Origin: Jannaschia helgolandensis
Lineage (GTDB): Bacteria; Pseudomonadota; Alphaproteobacteria; Rhodobacterales; Rhodobacteraceae
Length of the DNA stretch: 64,000 bases
Assembly: GCF_900109285.1 (NCBI RefSeq)
Contig: NZ_FNZQ01000001.1
Coordinates: 959,001 to 1,023,000, forward strand
Reading direction: 5' to 3'
Part shown: positions 9,466-19,302 of the stretch, piece after piece
Layout: every line of letters begins with the position of its first letter
Position numbering within the stretch: position 1 is the first letter of the stretch
Notes under the pieces: model-generated
Seen by the model: only the letters and a program-made list of their open reading frames with translations
What the model was told of the DNA's origin: nothing
The model's database searches: none
Translations under genes and position numbers: made by a program

Positions 9466-9505
9466 ACGGGGGGTGCACAGGGGGTGCACGGGGGGTGACA
9501 CCCGT
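9466..9505. repeat. Short G-rich tandem repeat with GTGCAC units
   Basis: The motif GGGGGTGCAC occurs twice in a row, followed by a third degenerate copy (GGGGGTGACA) that ends in the near-palindrome GGGTGACACCC. The spacing is about 12 bp. It lies in the 263-bp gap between the Hsp70-like gene and trpS and does not code for anything recognisable. Confidence 0.6.
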
Positions 9506-9514
9506 TATATGCCG

Positions 9515-9542
9515 GAAAAAAGGGCAGGATGCCGTCGCCCCC
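9515..9542 (-). terminator. Possible trpS terminator
   Basis: On the minus strand a short GC-rich stem (GGGC...GCCC around GACGGCATCCT) is followed at once by six T residues, about 40 bp past the trpS stop. The stem is short, so this is only a plausible intrinsic terminator. Confidence 0.4.
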
Positions 9543-9580
9543 CGACCCGCAATACGGCAGGAAAACCCGAAATCCGGCCC

Positions 9581-10606
9581 TCAGCGCACCATCCCGACAA
9601 TGTCATAGGTCCGCTCCAGGATCGGCACCGTGATTTCCCGCGCCCGCTCCGCTCCTCGCGCCAGGATACGGTCGATCTCTGCCGGGTCCTGCATCAGCCG
9701 GGCCATTTCTGACGACACCGGCGCCAACTTTGTCACCGCCAGATCCGCCAGGTCCTGTTTGAAGTATCCGAACATCTTGCCGTCATTCGCGGCAAGCACG
9801 TCAGCCACGGAACTCTCTGACAAGGCAGCATAAATATTCACCAGGTTCCGCGCATCCGGCCGTCCTTCCAGCCCTTCGACGGTGCCGGGCAGGGGGTCGG
9901 GATCGGTCTTGGCCTTCTTTATCTTCTTCGCAATCGCATCGGCATCGTCCGTCAGATTGATCCGGCTCGCCTCCACCGGATCGGACTTCGACATCTTTTT
10001 CGTGCCGTCCTTCAACGACATGATCCGCGTTGCCGCCCCCTCGATCACCGGCTCGGTCATCGGGAAGAAATCCACGCCATAATCATGGTTGAACTTGGCC
10101 GCGATATCCCGCGTCAATTCAATGTGTTGCTTCTGATCCTCACCCACCGGCACATGCGTCGCATGATAGATCAGGATGTCTGCTGCCATCAGTGCCGGAT
10201 AGGCAAAAAGCCCCAGCGACGCGGCTTCGGCGTTCTTGCCGGATTTGTCCTTCCACTGCGTCATCCGACCCATCCACCCCATGCGGGCGACACAGTTGAA
10301 GATCCACGCCAGTTGCGCATGTTCAGGCACCTGGCTCTGATTGATCAGGATGCTCCGCTCCGGGTCGATCCCCGATGCCAGAAAACCCGCACATAATTCG
10401 CGCGTATTGTGGCGCAACGTCTCGGGCGCTTGCGGGACGGTGATGGCATGCAGGTCGACCATGCAGAACACCGTCTGATGCGTGCCCCGGTTCTGCCAGT
10501 CTGTGAATTTTGTGATGGCACCCAGATAGTTGCCCAGCGTCAGCCCACCCGACGGCTGAATTCCTGAAAACACGCGGGGGGTGAACTGGTTCTTGGTCTC
10601 AGGCAT
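9581..10606 (-). CDS. trpS: Tryptophanyl-tRNA synthetase
   Basis: The 341-aa class I synthetase charges tRNA-Trp. The HIGH-equivalent lies in [17 protein letters not shown] near the N-terminus, and an intact KMSKS follows in [12 protein letters not shown] start at ATG 10606 (MPETKNQF), preceded by GGAG; the longer frame upstream adds an unconserved tail. Length agrees with bacterial TrpS. It is divergent from the rhomboid-like gene across about 77 bp. Confidence 0.95.
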   Translation of the reverse strand: MPETKNQFTPRVFSGIQPSGGLTLGNYLGAITKFTDWQNRGTHQTVFCMVDLHAITVPQAPETLRHNTRELCAGFLASGIDPERSILINQSQVPEHAQLAWIFNCVARMGWMGRMTQWKDKSGKNAEAASLGLFAYPALMAADILIYHATHVPVGEDQKQHIELTRDIAAKFNHDYGVDFFPMTEPVIEGAATRIMSLKDGTKKMSKSDPVEASRINLTDDADAIAKKIKKAKTDPDPLPGTVEGLEGRPDARNLVNIYAALSESSVADVLAANDGKMFGYFKQDLADLAVTKLAPVSSEMARLMQDPAEIDRILARGAERAREITVPILERTYDIVGMVR

Positions 10607-10683
10607 CGAAACGCTCCGGCAGGGGTGGCCTTGGATGGGGTCATCGCTTAGCCACCGGGACACACCCCGTCAACGAGGCCGCC

Positions 10684-11376
10684 ATGCTTGACCCCCGCAA
10701 CCAAAGTCCTTTTCACAGCTTGCCACCCATCGTCGTGGCACTGGCCGTCGTAATCATCGGCATCGAATTGATGTTTCAGGCCGGAACCGCAGGTTTGATC
10801 GGTGGACGAGAGGCAGTGGGCTGGCGGCTTGGTGCGCTGCGCGACTGGGCTGTGGCGGAGTCCGTCTGGGCCTGGATGATCGACCGCGGTGAATGGCCCC
10901 TGCGCCAGGTCGCACGCATCATCGCCTATCCGTTTCTTCATGGCAGTTTCACCCACGCGGCCTTCGTCGCGGTCTTCACGCTGGCGCTGGGGAATGCCGT
11001 GGCACCCGTGTATCCGAACCTGCGCATTCTGGTGCTGTTCTTCGGCGCGGCCATTGGCGGCGCATTTGTCTATCTGATTGTTTTCGATACTCAGGCGCCG
11101 CTCCTGGGCGGCTATCCTGCGGTCTATGGTCTGATCGGCGCGTTCACCTATCTGACGCAGCGAGGCCTGACGCGCGGCGATCCCAAAAACGCCTTTCTTC
11201 TGATCGGGTTTCTGCTGGCGATCCAGCCGGTCTTCGGCCTGATCACGATGCGCAACCTTGCATGGCTGCCGGACTGGTCCGCCGATCTGGGGGGTGCCGC
11301 ATCCGGCTACGGTCTGGCCGCACTGATGTTTCCCGGTGCTCTCGCGCGGTTACGCGACCGAATGCGTCAACGCTGA
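10684..11376 (+). CDS. Rhomboid-family membrane protein lacking catalytic residues
   Basis: The 230-aa protein has about six membrane segments and the rhomboid landmark ITYPF-like loop here as IAYPFLHGSFTHAAF. Where active rhomboids carry the Gly-x-Ser-Gly nucleophile motif, this protein has GGYPAVYGLIGAF with no Ser. At the place of the catalytic His in the last segments it has ADLGGAASG with Asp. Both members of the Ser-His dyad are therefore absent, so it is probably an inactive rhomboid (pseudoprotease) that may bind or steer membrane proteins. Its stop overlaps the convergent murJ stop by 10 bp. Confidence 0.8.
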   Translation: MLDPRNQSPFHSLPPIVVALAVVIIGIELMFQAGTAGLIGGREAVGWRLGALRDWAVAESVWAWMIDRGEWPLRQVARIIAYPFLHGSFTHAAFVAVFTLALGNAVAPVYPNLRILVLFFGAAIGGAFVYLIVFDTQAPLLGGYPAVYGLIGAFTYLTQRGLTRGDPKNAFLLIGFLLAIQPVFGLITMRNLAWLPDWSADLGGAASGYGLAALMFPGALARLRDRMRQR

Positions 11377-12950
11377 CGGCGAAGTGCGCCCCGCAGTTCC
11401 GACATCTTCACTGCGCCCAGCATCTGCGCGAACCCGAAGTAGCTGAGCATTCCCGTTCCGACCAGAAGCGCCAGTGCCAGGCCGCGCCAGCTGCCGCCGA
11501 ACATCGGGTTCAGGATCTGCGCGGTGATCCACAGCACGGCACCCATCAATACGGCGGCCAGGATGATCCGCCATCCCCGGCTGCGCGCACGCGGATCCAG
11601 CTTTGCCACGTCGCCCAGGGTTCTGGCACCGCGCCACAGCAGGACAACCATTGCCCAGGCCGCAAAGGTCGTGCCCAGCGCTGCCGCCGGCCAGCCGATA
11701 ACCGGTGCCAGACCCACGGCGGCCACGGCGTTCACCACAAGAGACACCATCGCATAGTTCAGCGGGCGACGCGTGTCTTCACGCGCGAAATACAGCGGTT
11801 GCAACACTTTCTGCAGCACGAAGGCGGGCAGGCCCAACGCATAGATCATCAGGGCGATGGCTGTGCGAGCGGTGTCATCGGCGTCGAAGGCGCCCCGCTC
11901 GAACAGGACGTATACGAGCAGGCTTGGCACCACGAGCAAAGCGACTGCCGACGGAATCGTCAGCAGCCAGCTGAACTCGAACGCGCGGGAATAGGCGTCC
12001 CGTTGCCCGGCGCGGTCGTCGGCGCGAACCCGGCGCGCCAGATCGGGCAGCAGGACGACGCCAATGGCAATGCCGACCACGCCCAGCGGCAATTGATACA
12101 GCCGATCCGCATAGTTCAGCCATGCCACGGCTCCGTCGAAATAGGAGGCCACCTGCCTTCCCACCAGCAGGTTGACCTGCACCACGCCCCCGGCGAGTGC
12201 CGCGGGCGCGGCGATTACCAGAAGGCGTTTCAGGTCCGGTGTCATGCGCGGACGATGGCGGGGCCACAGGCGATGCCCGGCCCGCGCGGCGGCCCCCCAG
12301 ACCAGGCCCAGTTGCACCAGCCCGCCGAGGGGCACCGACCATGTGAGCGTCTGTCCGACCAAACGGGCCTGCGTCGGTGCCTCCAGCCAGTCCCAGAGGT
12401 CGGGGCGCACCCAGACCACAGTCATCGCCGCGATGAATACGACATTCAGAAGCACGGGCGCTGCGGCGGCGGCAAGGAATCTGCCGTTGGAATTGAGGAC
12501 GCCCGACACCAGCGCGGCCAGCGAGATCAACAGGATATAGGGGAAAGCGATCCGCCCGTATATTACGGCCAGCGTGAACCGTTCGTCTTCGGCAAAGCCG
12601 CTCGCCATCGCCAGCACAAGGCCCGGCATGAACAGGATTCCCAGAACCGAAAACAGCGTCAGTATAATCACCATCCCCGCCACGGCATCGCGCGCGAAGG
12701 CATCGGCCTCGTCGGGTCCCCCGGACTCGAGCTTTTTGGCATAGAGCGGGACAAACGCCATATTGAACGCGCCTTCGGCAAAGAACCGTCGGAACATGTT
12801 GGGCAGGCTGAAGGCTACAAAAAACGCTTCGGCGGCCGCCCCGGTGCCAAGGAACCGTGCAATCAGAATGTCGCGGACGAAGCCCAGGATGCGGGACAGG
12901 AGGGTCCAACCGCCGACGGTTAGAAATCCCTTGATCAGACGGGGGGGCAT
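11367..12950 (-). CDS. murJ: Lipid II flippase MurJ
   Basis: The 527-aa protein has about 14 membrane segments and begins MPPRLIKGFLTVGGWTLLSR, the conserved MurJ/MviN opening. The signature FFVAFSLPNMFRRFFAEGAF follows near residue 45. It flips lipid-linked peptidoglycan precursor across the inner membrane. Start ATG 12950 is chosen because the family begins here. It directly follows glnD with a 1-bp gap, the common alphaproteobacterial order glnD-murJ. Confidence 0.95.
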   Translation of the reverse strand: MPPRLIKGFLTVGGWTLLSRILGFVRDILIARFLGTGAAAEAFFVAFSLPNMFRRFFAEGAFNMAFVPLYAKKLESGGPDEADAFARDAVAGMVIILTLFSVLGILFMPGLVLAMASGFAEDERFTLAVIYGRIAFPYILLISLAALVSGVLNSNGRFLAAAAAPVLLNVVFIAAMTVVWVRPDLWDWLEAPTQARLVGQTLTWSVPLGGLVQLGLVWGAAARAGHRLWPRHRPRMTPDLKRLLVIAAPAALAGGVVQVNLLVGRQVASYFDGAVAWLNYADRLYQLPLGVVGIAIGVVLLPDLARRVRADDRAGQRDAYSRAFEFSWLLTIPSAVALLVVPSLLVYVLFERGAFDADDTARTAIALMIYALGLPAFVLQKVLQPLYFAREDTRRPLNYAMVSLVVNAVAAVGLAPVIGWPAAALGTTFAAWAMVVLLWRGARTLGDVAKLDPRARSRGWRIILAAVLMGAVLWITAQILNPMFGGSWRGLALALLVGTGMLSYFGFAQMLGAVKMSELRGALRRQR

Positions 12951-12951
12951 G

Positions 12952-15651
12952 TCAGGCTCCGGCCCGTGCCGCCGCGCGGCTGACAGCTTCGCGCAGCTTG
13001 GCCGCCAGTGCATCCTGCTTGGGTTTCGACCACAGCTTCAGGCCGAACAGATCCTTGACGTAGAAGACGTCCACGACCTGCGCGCCATAGGTCGCGATGA
13101 CGGCATGCGAGATATATATGTTCGACTGCGACATCACCTGCGTCAGGTCATACAGCAGGCCGGGGCGGTCGCGGGTATCGACCTCGATAATGGTATAGAT
13201 GTCCGATCCGTCGTTATCGAAACTGATATTCGTCGGCACCTGAAACCGGCGCTCGCGCTTCTTGATTTCGTGGCCTTCCAGCGCGCGCCGGGTGGCGACT
13301 TCTCCGCGCAGGATCTTCTCGATCATGGTCTGCAGCCGGGGCAGGCGGGACGGTTCGTAGGGGTGGCCCTCGCCGTCCTGAAGCCAGAACACGCTGGTCG
13401 CGAATCCGTCTTTCGATGTGTAGGTCCGCGCATCGACGATATTCGCCCCAACAAGGCTGAGCGCACCGGCCAGACGCGAGAAGATACCGGGGTGATCCTG
13501 ACAGGCCATCATGGCGCGGGTTGCGTCGCGGTCTTCATCCGCCTGCAATTCGACGCGCACATCGCCTTCCGGCAGGTCGCGCACCATATGCGCAAACCGC
13601 ACGTGCGCCGCCGTCGGAATGCCTTGCCAATAGGGGCCGTAATGCCGCGCCATTTCGGCCCGCAACTTGCCCTCGGGCCAGTCGGCCATCGCATCGCGGA
13701 ACAGTTGCTTGGCCCGTTTTTCACGCGTCTCCCGGTTTACGTCCTCCAGCCCGTTTTCCAGCGCGGCGGCGGTTGCGCGGTGCAGGGCTCGAAACATCTG
13801 CGCCTTCCAGTTGTTCCAGACGTTCGGTCCCACGCCTCGAATATCGCAGACCGTCACCAGGGTCAGCATGTCCAGCCGTTCGCGCGTTTTTACTGCCTTG
13901 GCGAAATCGCGGACCGTGCGCGGATCGGAAATATCGCGCTTCTGCGCCATGTCCGACATCAGAAGATGATGCCGCACCAGCCATTCTACGGTCTCGGCGT
14001 CCTTGGGTTTCAGGCCCAGGCGCGGGGCGACGACGCGGGCGATGCGCGCGCCCAGAACCGAATGATCCTCGGGACGCCCCTTGCCGATATCGTGGAGCAG
14101 CAACGCGACATAGAGGACACGCCGGTTGATGCCTTTCCGCAGGATGGCGGAGGCCAGAGGCAACTCCTCGACAAGCTCCCCCCGTTCGATCTGGGCGAGA
14201 TGGGAGATGACCTGAATCGTATGCTCATCGACAGTGTAGGAATGATACATGTTGAACTGCATCATCGCGACGATGGGTGCGAATTCGGGAATGAAGGCGG
14301 ACAGGACTTCCAGCTCGTTCATGCGCCGCAGCGCCCGTTCGGGGTTGCCGTGTTTCAGCAGCAGACCCATGAACAGCTTCGCCGCCTCGGGGTTTTCGCG
14401 CAGATTGCGGTCGATCAGGTGCCGGTTCGCCGCCAGAAGGCGCATCGCATGCGGATGCAGCAGCAGACCCGTCCGCAGGGCTTCCTCGAAGATGCCCAGC
14501 AGATTCAGCGGCGTCCCGAGAAACGCGTCCTCGTTGGCAACGTCCAGACGACCCTGACGCTCGGTATAAGGCGCGCGGACCCGACGGCGGCGTTTGAAAA
14601 GTCCCAGAAGAGCCGGTTCCTGCTTGGTATTGTCGGCCTCCAGCGCGACCAGAAGAATCCGGGTCAGTTCACCGACGCGTGTGGCGTGACGAAAGTAATC
14701 CTGCATGAAGTGCTCGACCGCCCGACGCCCGGCATGATCGCGATATCCCATCGCATTGGCCACATCGACCTGCATGTCGAAGGTCAGATGGTCGGCGGCA
14801 CGTCCCGCAATAAGGTGCAGGTGACAGCGCACACACCAGAGGAACCGTTCGGCCGATTCGAAGGCGTCGAACTCGGCTTCGGTAAAGACACCCAGTGGCA
14901 CCAGCTCGGCGGTGTCATGAACCCGGTAGCGATACTTGGCGATCCAATACAGGGCCTGAAGGTCGCGCAGACCGCCCTTTGCTTCCTTGACGTTCGGCTC
15001 CAGTATATATCGCTGTCCGCCCTGCTTGCGGTGACGCTCGGACCGTTCTGCCAGTTTCGCCTCGATGAAATCGGCGACGGTCTTGCGGAACAGATCCTCC
15101 CAGAGTCGCTTTTGCAGCGTATCGGCCAGGGTCTGTTCGCCGCAGATCAGGCGACGCTCCAGCAAGGCGGTGCGGATGGTGAAATCTTCGGCGCCCAGTC
15201 GGATGCAGTCCTTCACGGTGCGTGTGGAATGCCCCACCTTCAGCTTCAGATCCCAAAGGATATAGAGCATCGATTCCACGACGCTTTCGACCCATGGCGT
15301 GACCTTCCACGGGGTCAGAAACAACAGGTCCACATCGGAATGCGGCGCCATCTCGCCCCGGCCATAACCGCCGACTCCCAGGACGGCGAAATGCTCGCCT
15401 TCGGTCGGGTTGGGGCAAGGATGCAGGATGCGGGTGGCAACCAGCCACGCGCATTGGACCAGCCGGTCCGTCAGATGGGCATAGGACTTCGTGACCCGTC
15501 GGGCGCGCGTCGGATCGGCTTCGAACCCCAACCGGATCGCGGCGCGACCCCGGTCCTGCGCCGTCGACAGGACGTCCACCGTTGCGCGCCGGATCGCCAT
15601 CGCGTCGGACGTGCCATCGATTTCCGCCAGCAGCGCGCCGACCGTCGCCAC
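12952..15651 (-). CDS. glnD: PII uridylyltransferase / uridylyl-removing enzyme GlnD
   Basis: The enzyme modifies PII proteins in response to glutamine. The nucleotidyltransferase motif is GGYGRGEMAPHSDVDLLF (about residues 94-111), an HD phosphohydrolase motif LLLHDIGKG follows near residue 505, and two ACT domains lie at the C-terminus (DHPGIFSRLAGAL and DRPGLLYDLTQVM). The first standard start codon is GTG 15651, giving 899 aa. The frame stays open for about 50 codons upstream, with protein-like sequence (LIATPVEIFDE) matching where family members begin. That stretch has no ATG, GTG or TTG, so the true start is unresolved. Confidence 0.93.
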   Translation of the reverse strand: MATVGALLAEIDGTSDAMAIRRATVDVLSTAQDRGRAAIRLGFEADPTRARRVTKSYAHLTDRLVQCAWLVATRILHPCPNPTEGEHFAVLGVGGYGRGEMAPHSDVDLLFLTPWKVTPWVESVVESMLYILWDLKLKVGHSTRTVKDCIRLGAEDFTIRTALLERRLICGEQTLADTLQKRLWEDLFRKTVADFIEAKLAERSERHRKQGGQRYILEPNVKEAKGGLRDLQALYWIAKYRYRVHDTAELVPLGVFTEAEFDAFESAERFLWCVRCHLHLIAGRAADHLTFDMQVDVANAMGYRDHAGRRAVEHFMQDYFRHATRVGELTRILLVALEADNTKQEPALLGLFKRRRRVRAPYTERQGRLDVANEDAFLGTPLNLLGIFEEALRTGLLLHPHAMRLLAANRHLIDRNLRENPEAAKLFMGLLLKHGNPERALRRMNELEVLSAFIPEFAPIVAMMQFNMYHSYTVDEHTIQVISHLAQIERGELVEELPLASAILRKGINRRVLYVALLLHDIGKGRPEDHSVLGARIARVVAPRLGLKPKDAETVEWLVRHHLLMSDMAQKRDISDPRTVRDFAKAVKTRERLDMLTLVTVCDIRGVGPNVWNNWKAQMFRALHRATAAALENGLEDVNRETREKRAKQLFRDAMADWPEGKLRAEMARHYGPYWQGIPTAAHVRFAHMVRDLPEGDVRVELQADEDRDATRAMMACQDHPGIFSRLAGALSLVGANIVDARTYTSKDGFATSVFWLQDGEGHPYEPSRLPRLQTMIEKILRGEVATRRALEGHEIKKRERRFQVPTNISFDNDGSDIYTIIEVDTRDRPGLLYDLTQVMSQSNIYISHAVIATYGAQVVDVFYVKDLFGLKLWSKPKQDALAAKLREAVSRAAARAGA

Positions 15652-15739
15652 CTCGTCGAAGATTTCGACCGGCGTGGCGATAAGCGGCGCGCCGGTAGCG
15701 GCGGGCAGGTCGTTTGCGGTGAAGACCGGGGCCGGAGTC

Positions 15740-16945
15740 TTACGACCCGGCGCCGCCGAAGCTGTTGGGGGCAGGGCTGACCACCTGTATCTGACGGTTC
15801 ACGATTTGCGCGACGGCCAGCGCCCTGTCGTTGGTGCCGTCGCCACGCAGGCGGAATACCCCGCCCGTGCCGGCAAATCCAGCCCGTGTCGTCAATGTAG
15901 CGCGTCCGACGGTCTTGCCGTTGCGGGCGATCGCGCCGATTGCAGCCATCCCGTCATAACCAAGGCTGGCCAGGGGGTGAGGCTGAGCTCCATAGGCGGC
16001 GGCATATCGGCTGCGGAACTGTGATAGCGGGCCGGGGTCCGGCAAGGTAAAATAGCCGCCCTGAAGTCCGGGAAGCTGCAACGCTTCGGACGGGATATCC
16101 CATCGGGTCAGCCCCAGAAAACGAAAGTCCTCTCCGCCGATACCGGCCTCGGTCAGAAACTGCGAAATCACCGGCAGATCGCCCGATGTATTGCCGGTCA
16201 GAAAGATTGCGTTCGAATTCGTCGAGCGGGCTTTCGCCGCGATTCCCGGCACCGCGTTCATGATGCCCTGTTGGTTCAACTCGTAAGGGACCGACCCGGT
16301 GATCTGAGCGCGGGTTTCAGAAGCAGCACGGGTGATGGCGGCATTAGCGATCTGGCCGCTGGCATCGTTGGAATGCGTTACCAGAACACGGTTGCGGCCC
16401 TGTGCGGCTGCAAAGCCCAGCACCCGGCGGGCGGTGTTTTCGAAGGTATTGCCCAGAACCCAGACGTTCCCACCTGCGACCGAAGTGTTGTTCGAGAAGC
16501 TCAGCACCGGAATGCCCGACCCGGAAGCGGCGACACCTGCCGCGGCGGCATTGTCTGCGTAGAGCGGCCCGAGAATAACCTGGGCACCCGCCGCAATGGC
16601 CTGCGTCGCGGCGGCGGAGGCCCCCCCGGTGGTGCCTTGCGTCGGGTAGACATTTATCTTCACGGCGCCTTCGCCAAGATCGCTGGCGGCAAGACGGGCC
16701 GCATTTTCAAGGCCTTTGGCAACGGCTGCATCGGTTCCGCGCGACGATCCATATGGGACCAGAAGGGCCACGACCATCGGTCCGCTGCCGCTCACGCCGC
16801 CCCCGCCCGATCCGGTTTCCAAATTCGGTCCGGCGCCTGTGACGTTACAGGCTGCAAGTCCGACAGTGACGGCCGCAAGCGCAGCGAGCTTGCGCGTCGC
16901 GCGCGCGAATGAAACGAAAGGCCCTGTTGGCCATTGCATGAACAT
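15740..16945 (-). CDS. Penicillin-binding protein activator lipoprotein (LppC/LpoA-like)
   Basis: The 401-aa protein has a lipoprotein signal ending in VGLAAC with the lipidated Cys at about residue 33. A two-lobed periplasmic-binding-protein fold follows: VALLVPYGSSRGTDAAVAKG, later QVILGPLYADNAAAAG and SLGYDGMAAIGAIA. This matches the LpoA C-terminal domain, which activates penicillin-binding proteins, without the N-terminal TPR domain of the enterobacterial form. I start at ATG 16945 behind GGGAGATCGAG; the longer frame upstream overlaps rsmI and is a shadow. It is divergent from rsmI, the order also found in E. coli. Confidence 0.9.
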   Translation of the reverse strand: MFMQWPTGPFVSFARATRKLAALAAVTVGLAACNVTGAGPNLETGSGGGGVSGSGPMVVALLVPYGSSRGTDAAVAKGLENAARLAASDLGEGAVKINVYPTQGTTGGASAAATQAIAAGAQVILGPLYADNAAAAGVAASGSGIPVLSFSNNTSVAGGNVWVLGNTFENTARRVLGFAAAQGRNRVLVTHSNDASGQIANAAITRAASETRAQITGSVPYELNQQGIMNAVPGIAAKARSTNSNAIFLTGNTSGDLPVISQFLTEAGIGGEDFRFLGLTRWDIPSEALQLPGLQGGYFTLPDPGPLSQFRSRYAAAYGAQPHPLASLGYDGMAAIGAIARNGKTVGRATLTTRAGFAGTGGVFRLRGDGTNDRALAVAQIVNRQIQVVSPAPNSFGGAGS

Positions 16946-17047
16946 GATCTCGATCTCCCAGCGTCGGCCTTCACGGCCACGTGATTTCCCACAACGGTTA
17001 ATATGCCATGTCGGGCGAGTAAACGACTGAACCACAGGAGGCGCGAA

Positions 17048-17902
17048 ATGGCAGAGATCGGCAGGATCGAGGGGGGGTTGCATCTGATCGCCGTTCCGAT
17101 CGGCGCGGCGCGCGACATTACGCTGCGGGCACTGGATGTATTGACGGCCGCGGATGTTCTGGCTGCCGAAGATACCCGGGCTCTGCGTCGATTGATGGAT
17201 ATTCACGGCATCGCCCTGGGCGATCGCCCGCTCATCCCCTATCACGACCACAATGGACCGACGGCGCGCCCCCGTCTGATGGCGGCACTGCGCCAGGGCA
17301 AGTCGGTTGCCTATGCCTCCGAGGCGGGCACGCCGCTGATTGCCGATCCGGGGTTCCAACTGGGCGTCGAGGTGCGCGCGGCCGGCCTGCCCGTGCGCGC
17401 CGCGCCGGGGGCCAGCGCCGTCCTTGCCGCGCTCTGCGTCGCCGGACTGCCAACGGACCGCTTCTTCTTCAACGGCTTCCTTCCGCCCAAATCTGCGGCG
17501 CGCAAGGCTGCGCTGCGCGACCTGTCGACAGTGCCTGGCACATTGATCTTCTACGAATCGCCTAAACGGCTGCAGGCGATGCTGCGCGATGCGGCCGAGG
17601 TTCTGGGTCCACGGGATGCCGCCGTCTGTCGCGAATTGACCAAAAAATTCGAGGAGGTCCGCAAGGCACCGCTGGATGCACTTGCCGAAAGCTATGCTGC
17701 GAATGACCCCAAAGGAGAAATCGTCGTCCTGATTGATCGCGCCGCGACCCAAGCGATCGACGAAGACACGATTCGCGCAGCCCTGCGGATCGCACTTCGC
17801 GAAGGATCGTTAAAATCCGCTGCAAAGGATGTTTCCGATTCCTACGGGATTGCCCGTAACATGGCGTATCAGATGGCATTGGCCATAAAGGACGAGACAT
17901 GA
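17048..17902 (+). CDS. rsmI: 16S rRNA 2'-O-ribose C1402 methyltransferase RsmI
   Basis: The 284-aa protein belongs to the tetrapyrrole-methylase-like fold. It opens GGLHLIAVPIGAARDITLRA, continues with AAEDTRALRRL and SEAGTPLIADPG, the SAM-binding signatures of RsmI, and has FYESPKRL in the middle. It methylates C1402 in the decoding centre of 16S rRNA. Start ATG 17048 has an excellent AGGAGG site. Its stop overlaps the yraN start as ATGA. Confidence 0.95.
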   Translation: MAEIGRIEGGLHLIAVPIGAARDITLRALDVLTAADVLAAEDTRALRRLMDIHGIALGDRPLIPYHDHNGPTARPRLMAALRQGKSVAYASEAGTPLIADPGFQLGVEVRAAGLPVRAAPGASAVLAALCVAGLPTDRFFFNGFLPPKSAARKAALRDLSTVPGTLIFYESPKRLQAMLRDAAEVLGPRDAAVCRELTKKFEEVRKAPLDALAESYAANDPKGEIVVLIDRAATQAIDEDTIRAALRIALREGSLKSAAKDVSDSYGIARNMAYQMALAIKDET

Positions 17903-18252
17903 GTGGATCGGTTTCCTACCACGCGGGCCTTGCCGCCGAAGACAGTGTCGCGCGCCATTACAGCCGCAGCGGGCACCGCGTCGTCGAACGCCGCTGGCGT
18001 GGCAAGGGTGGCGAAATTGATGTCATCGCGCAGTTCGGCGGCGATACGATCTTCATCGAGGTCAAGAAAAGCGACAGCCACGCCGCTGCCGCGTTGCGGG
18101 TAAGCGACCGTCAGGTCCGCCGCCTGTTCGATTGCGCGGGCGAATATATGGGCGGATTGCCGGACGGCATGCTCAGTTCGGTTCGCTTCGATGTGGCACT
18201 TGTCGATGCCGCCGGGCGTATCGAAATCATCGAAAATGCTCTGGCCGCCTGA
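17899..18252 (+). CDS. yraN: YraN family protein (UPF0102)
   Basis: The 117-aa protein has the restriction-endonuclease-like core of UPF0102: GLAAEDSVARHYSRSGHRVV, then GEIDVIAQFGGDTIFIEVKK, holding the E-x-D...E-V-K arrangement of PD-(D/E)XK nucleases. Whether it cleaves nucleic acid is not established for the family. It is translationally coupled to rsmI by a 4-bp overlap, a linkage conserved in many proteobacteria. Confidence 0.92.
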   Translation: MSGSVSYHAGLAAEDSVARHYSRSGHRVVERRWRGKGGEIDVIAQFGGDTIFIEVKKSDSHAAAALRVSDRQVRRLFDCAGEYMGGLPDGMLSSVRFDVALVDAAGRIEIIENALAA

Positions 18253-18351
18253 TGCAGCCCAAAAGGCAGGCGCAATCTGCGCCGCGGCGCATTGTCAGGG
18301 GCGGATAGCTGCGCCATCTAAGGGCAACTTCAGATGTTCGGGGATGTCGTC

Positions 18352-19302
18352 ATGCCAACTGCAAAATCGCTCAGGGTCGGCTTCCAGATGGATCCGATGG
18401 AAGGCGTCAACATCGACGCCGACAGCACATTTCGCATTGCCCTCGAGGCGCAGGCGCGGGGCCATTCCCTGATCTATTGGACGCCGCAGCGTCTGGCGTA
18501 CATCGAAGGCCGGGTCATCGCGCGCGGTCAATCGATGGAAGTCCGGCGCGAAAAAGGCAATCACGTTACATTGGGCGAGCTGCGGGACTACGATCTTGCC
18601 GATCTGGATGTCGTCTGGCTGCGGCAGGATCCGCCCTTCGACATGGGATATATCACGACGACGCATCTTCTGGACCGCGTCCACCCGGATACTCTGGTGG
18701 TCAACGATCCGACCTGGGTGCGCGGCTGGCCTGAAAAACTGATGGTGCTGGACTTTCCGGACCTGACTCCGCCCACTGTGGTCGCCCGCGACCTGGAGAC
18801 ACTGAAGGCGTTCAAAGCCCGGCACGGCGATGTCGTTCTCAAGCCGCTCTACGGCAATGGCGGCGCGGGCGTGTTCCGCCTGACCGCCGAGGACCGGAAT
18901 CTCGCTTCGCTGCACGAGCTTTTCAGCTCGATCAACAGTGAGCCGCTGATCATGCAGAAGTTCCTGCCTGCCGTCTCAAAGGGAGACAAGCGGGTCATCC
19001 TGATCGATGGCGAACCCGTTGGCGCGATCAACCGCGTGCCGGCGAAGGGTGAAGTCCGGTCGAACATGCATGTCGGGGGTCGCCCGGAAAAAGTCGATCT
19101 GACCGAACGCGATCTCGAGATCTGCGCGGCGATCGGGCCGCGTCTGCGCAATGCTGGCCAGATTTTCGTCGGGATAGACGTGATCGGCGATTGGCTGACC
19201 GAAATCAACGTTACGTCTCCGACTGGTCTGCAGGAATTGCAGAAATTTGATGACATCAATGCCAGCGCACTGATCTGGGAAGCGATCGAAAAACGGCGCT
19301 GA
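18352..19302 (+). CDS. gshB: Glutathione synthetase
   Basis: The 316-aa ATP-grasp enzyme joins gamma-glutamylcysteine and glycine. It starts near [18 protein letters not shown], the conserved GshB opening. [28 protein letters not shown] (ATP-binding loop) and [18 protein letters not shown] (Mg-binding Glu/Asn) follow. I chose ATG 18352 behind TCGGGGA; an upstream ATG at 18334 also has a possible site. About 100 bp separate it from yraN, so cotranscription with rsmI-yraN is likely. Confidence 0.95.
   Translation: MPTAKSLRVGFQMDPMEGVNIDADSTFRIALEAQARGHSLIYWTPQRLAYIEGRVIARGQSMEVRREKGNHVTLGELRDYDLADLDVVWLRQDPPFDMGYITTTHLLDRVHPDTLVVNDPTWVRGWPEKLMVLDFPDLTPPTVVARDLETLKAFKARHGDVVLKPLYGNGGAGVFRLTAEDRNLASLHELFSSINSEPLIMQKFLPAVSKGDKRVILIDGEPVGAINRVPAKGEVRSNMHVGGRPEKVDLTERDLEICAAIGPRLRNAGQIFVGIDVIGDWLTEINVTSPTGLQELQKFDDINASALIWEAIEKRR

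Noticed and set aside
12763-15780. Plus-strand open frame of about 1000 codons opposite glnD
   Set aside because: It is antisense to all glnD domains and is explained by codon bias of the real gene.
16946-17752. N-terminal extension of the LppC-like protein across rsmI
   Set aside because: The open frame is antisense to rsmI, has no lipoprotein signal at its start and would bury the clear lipobox at 16945.
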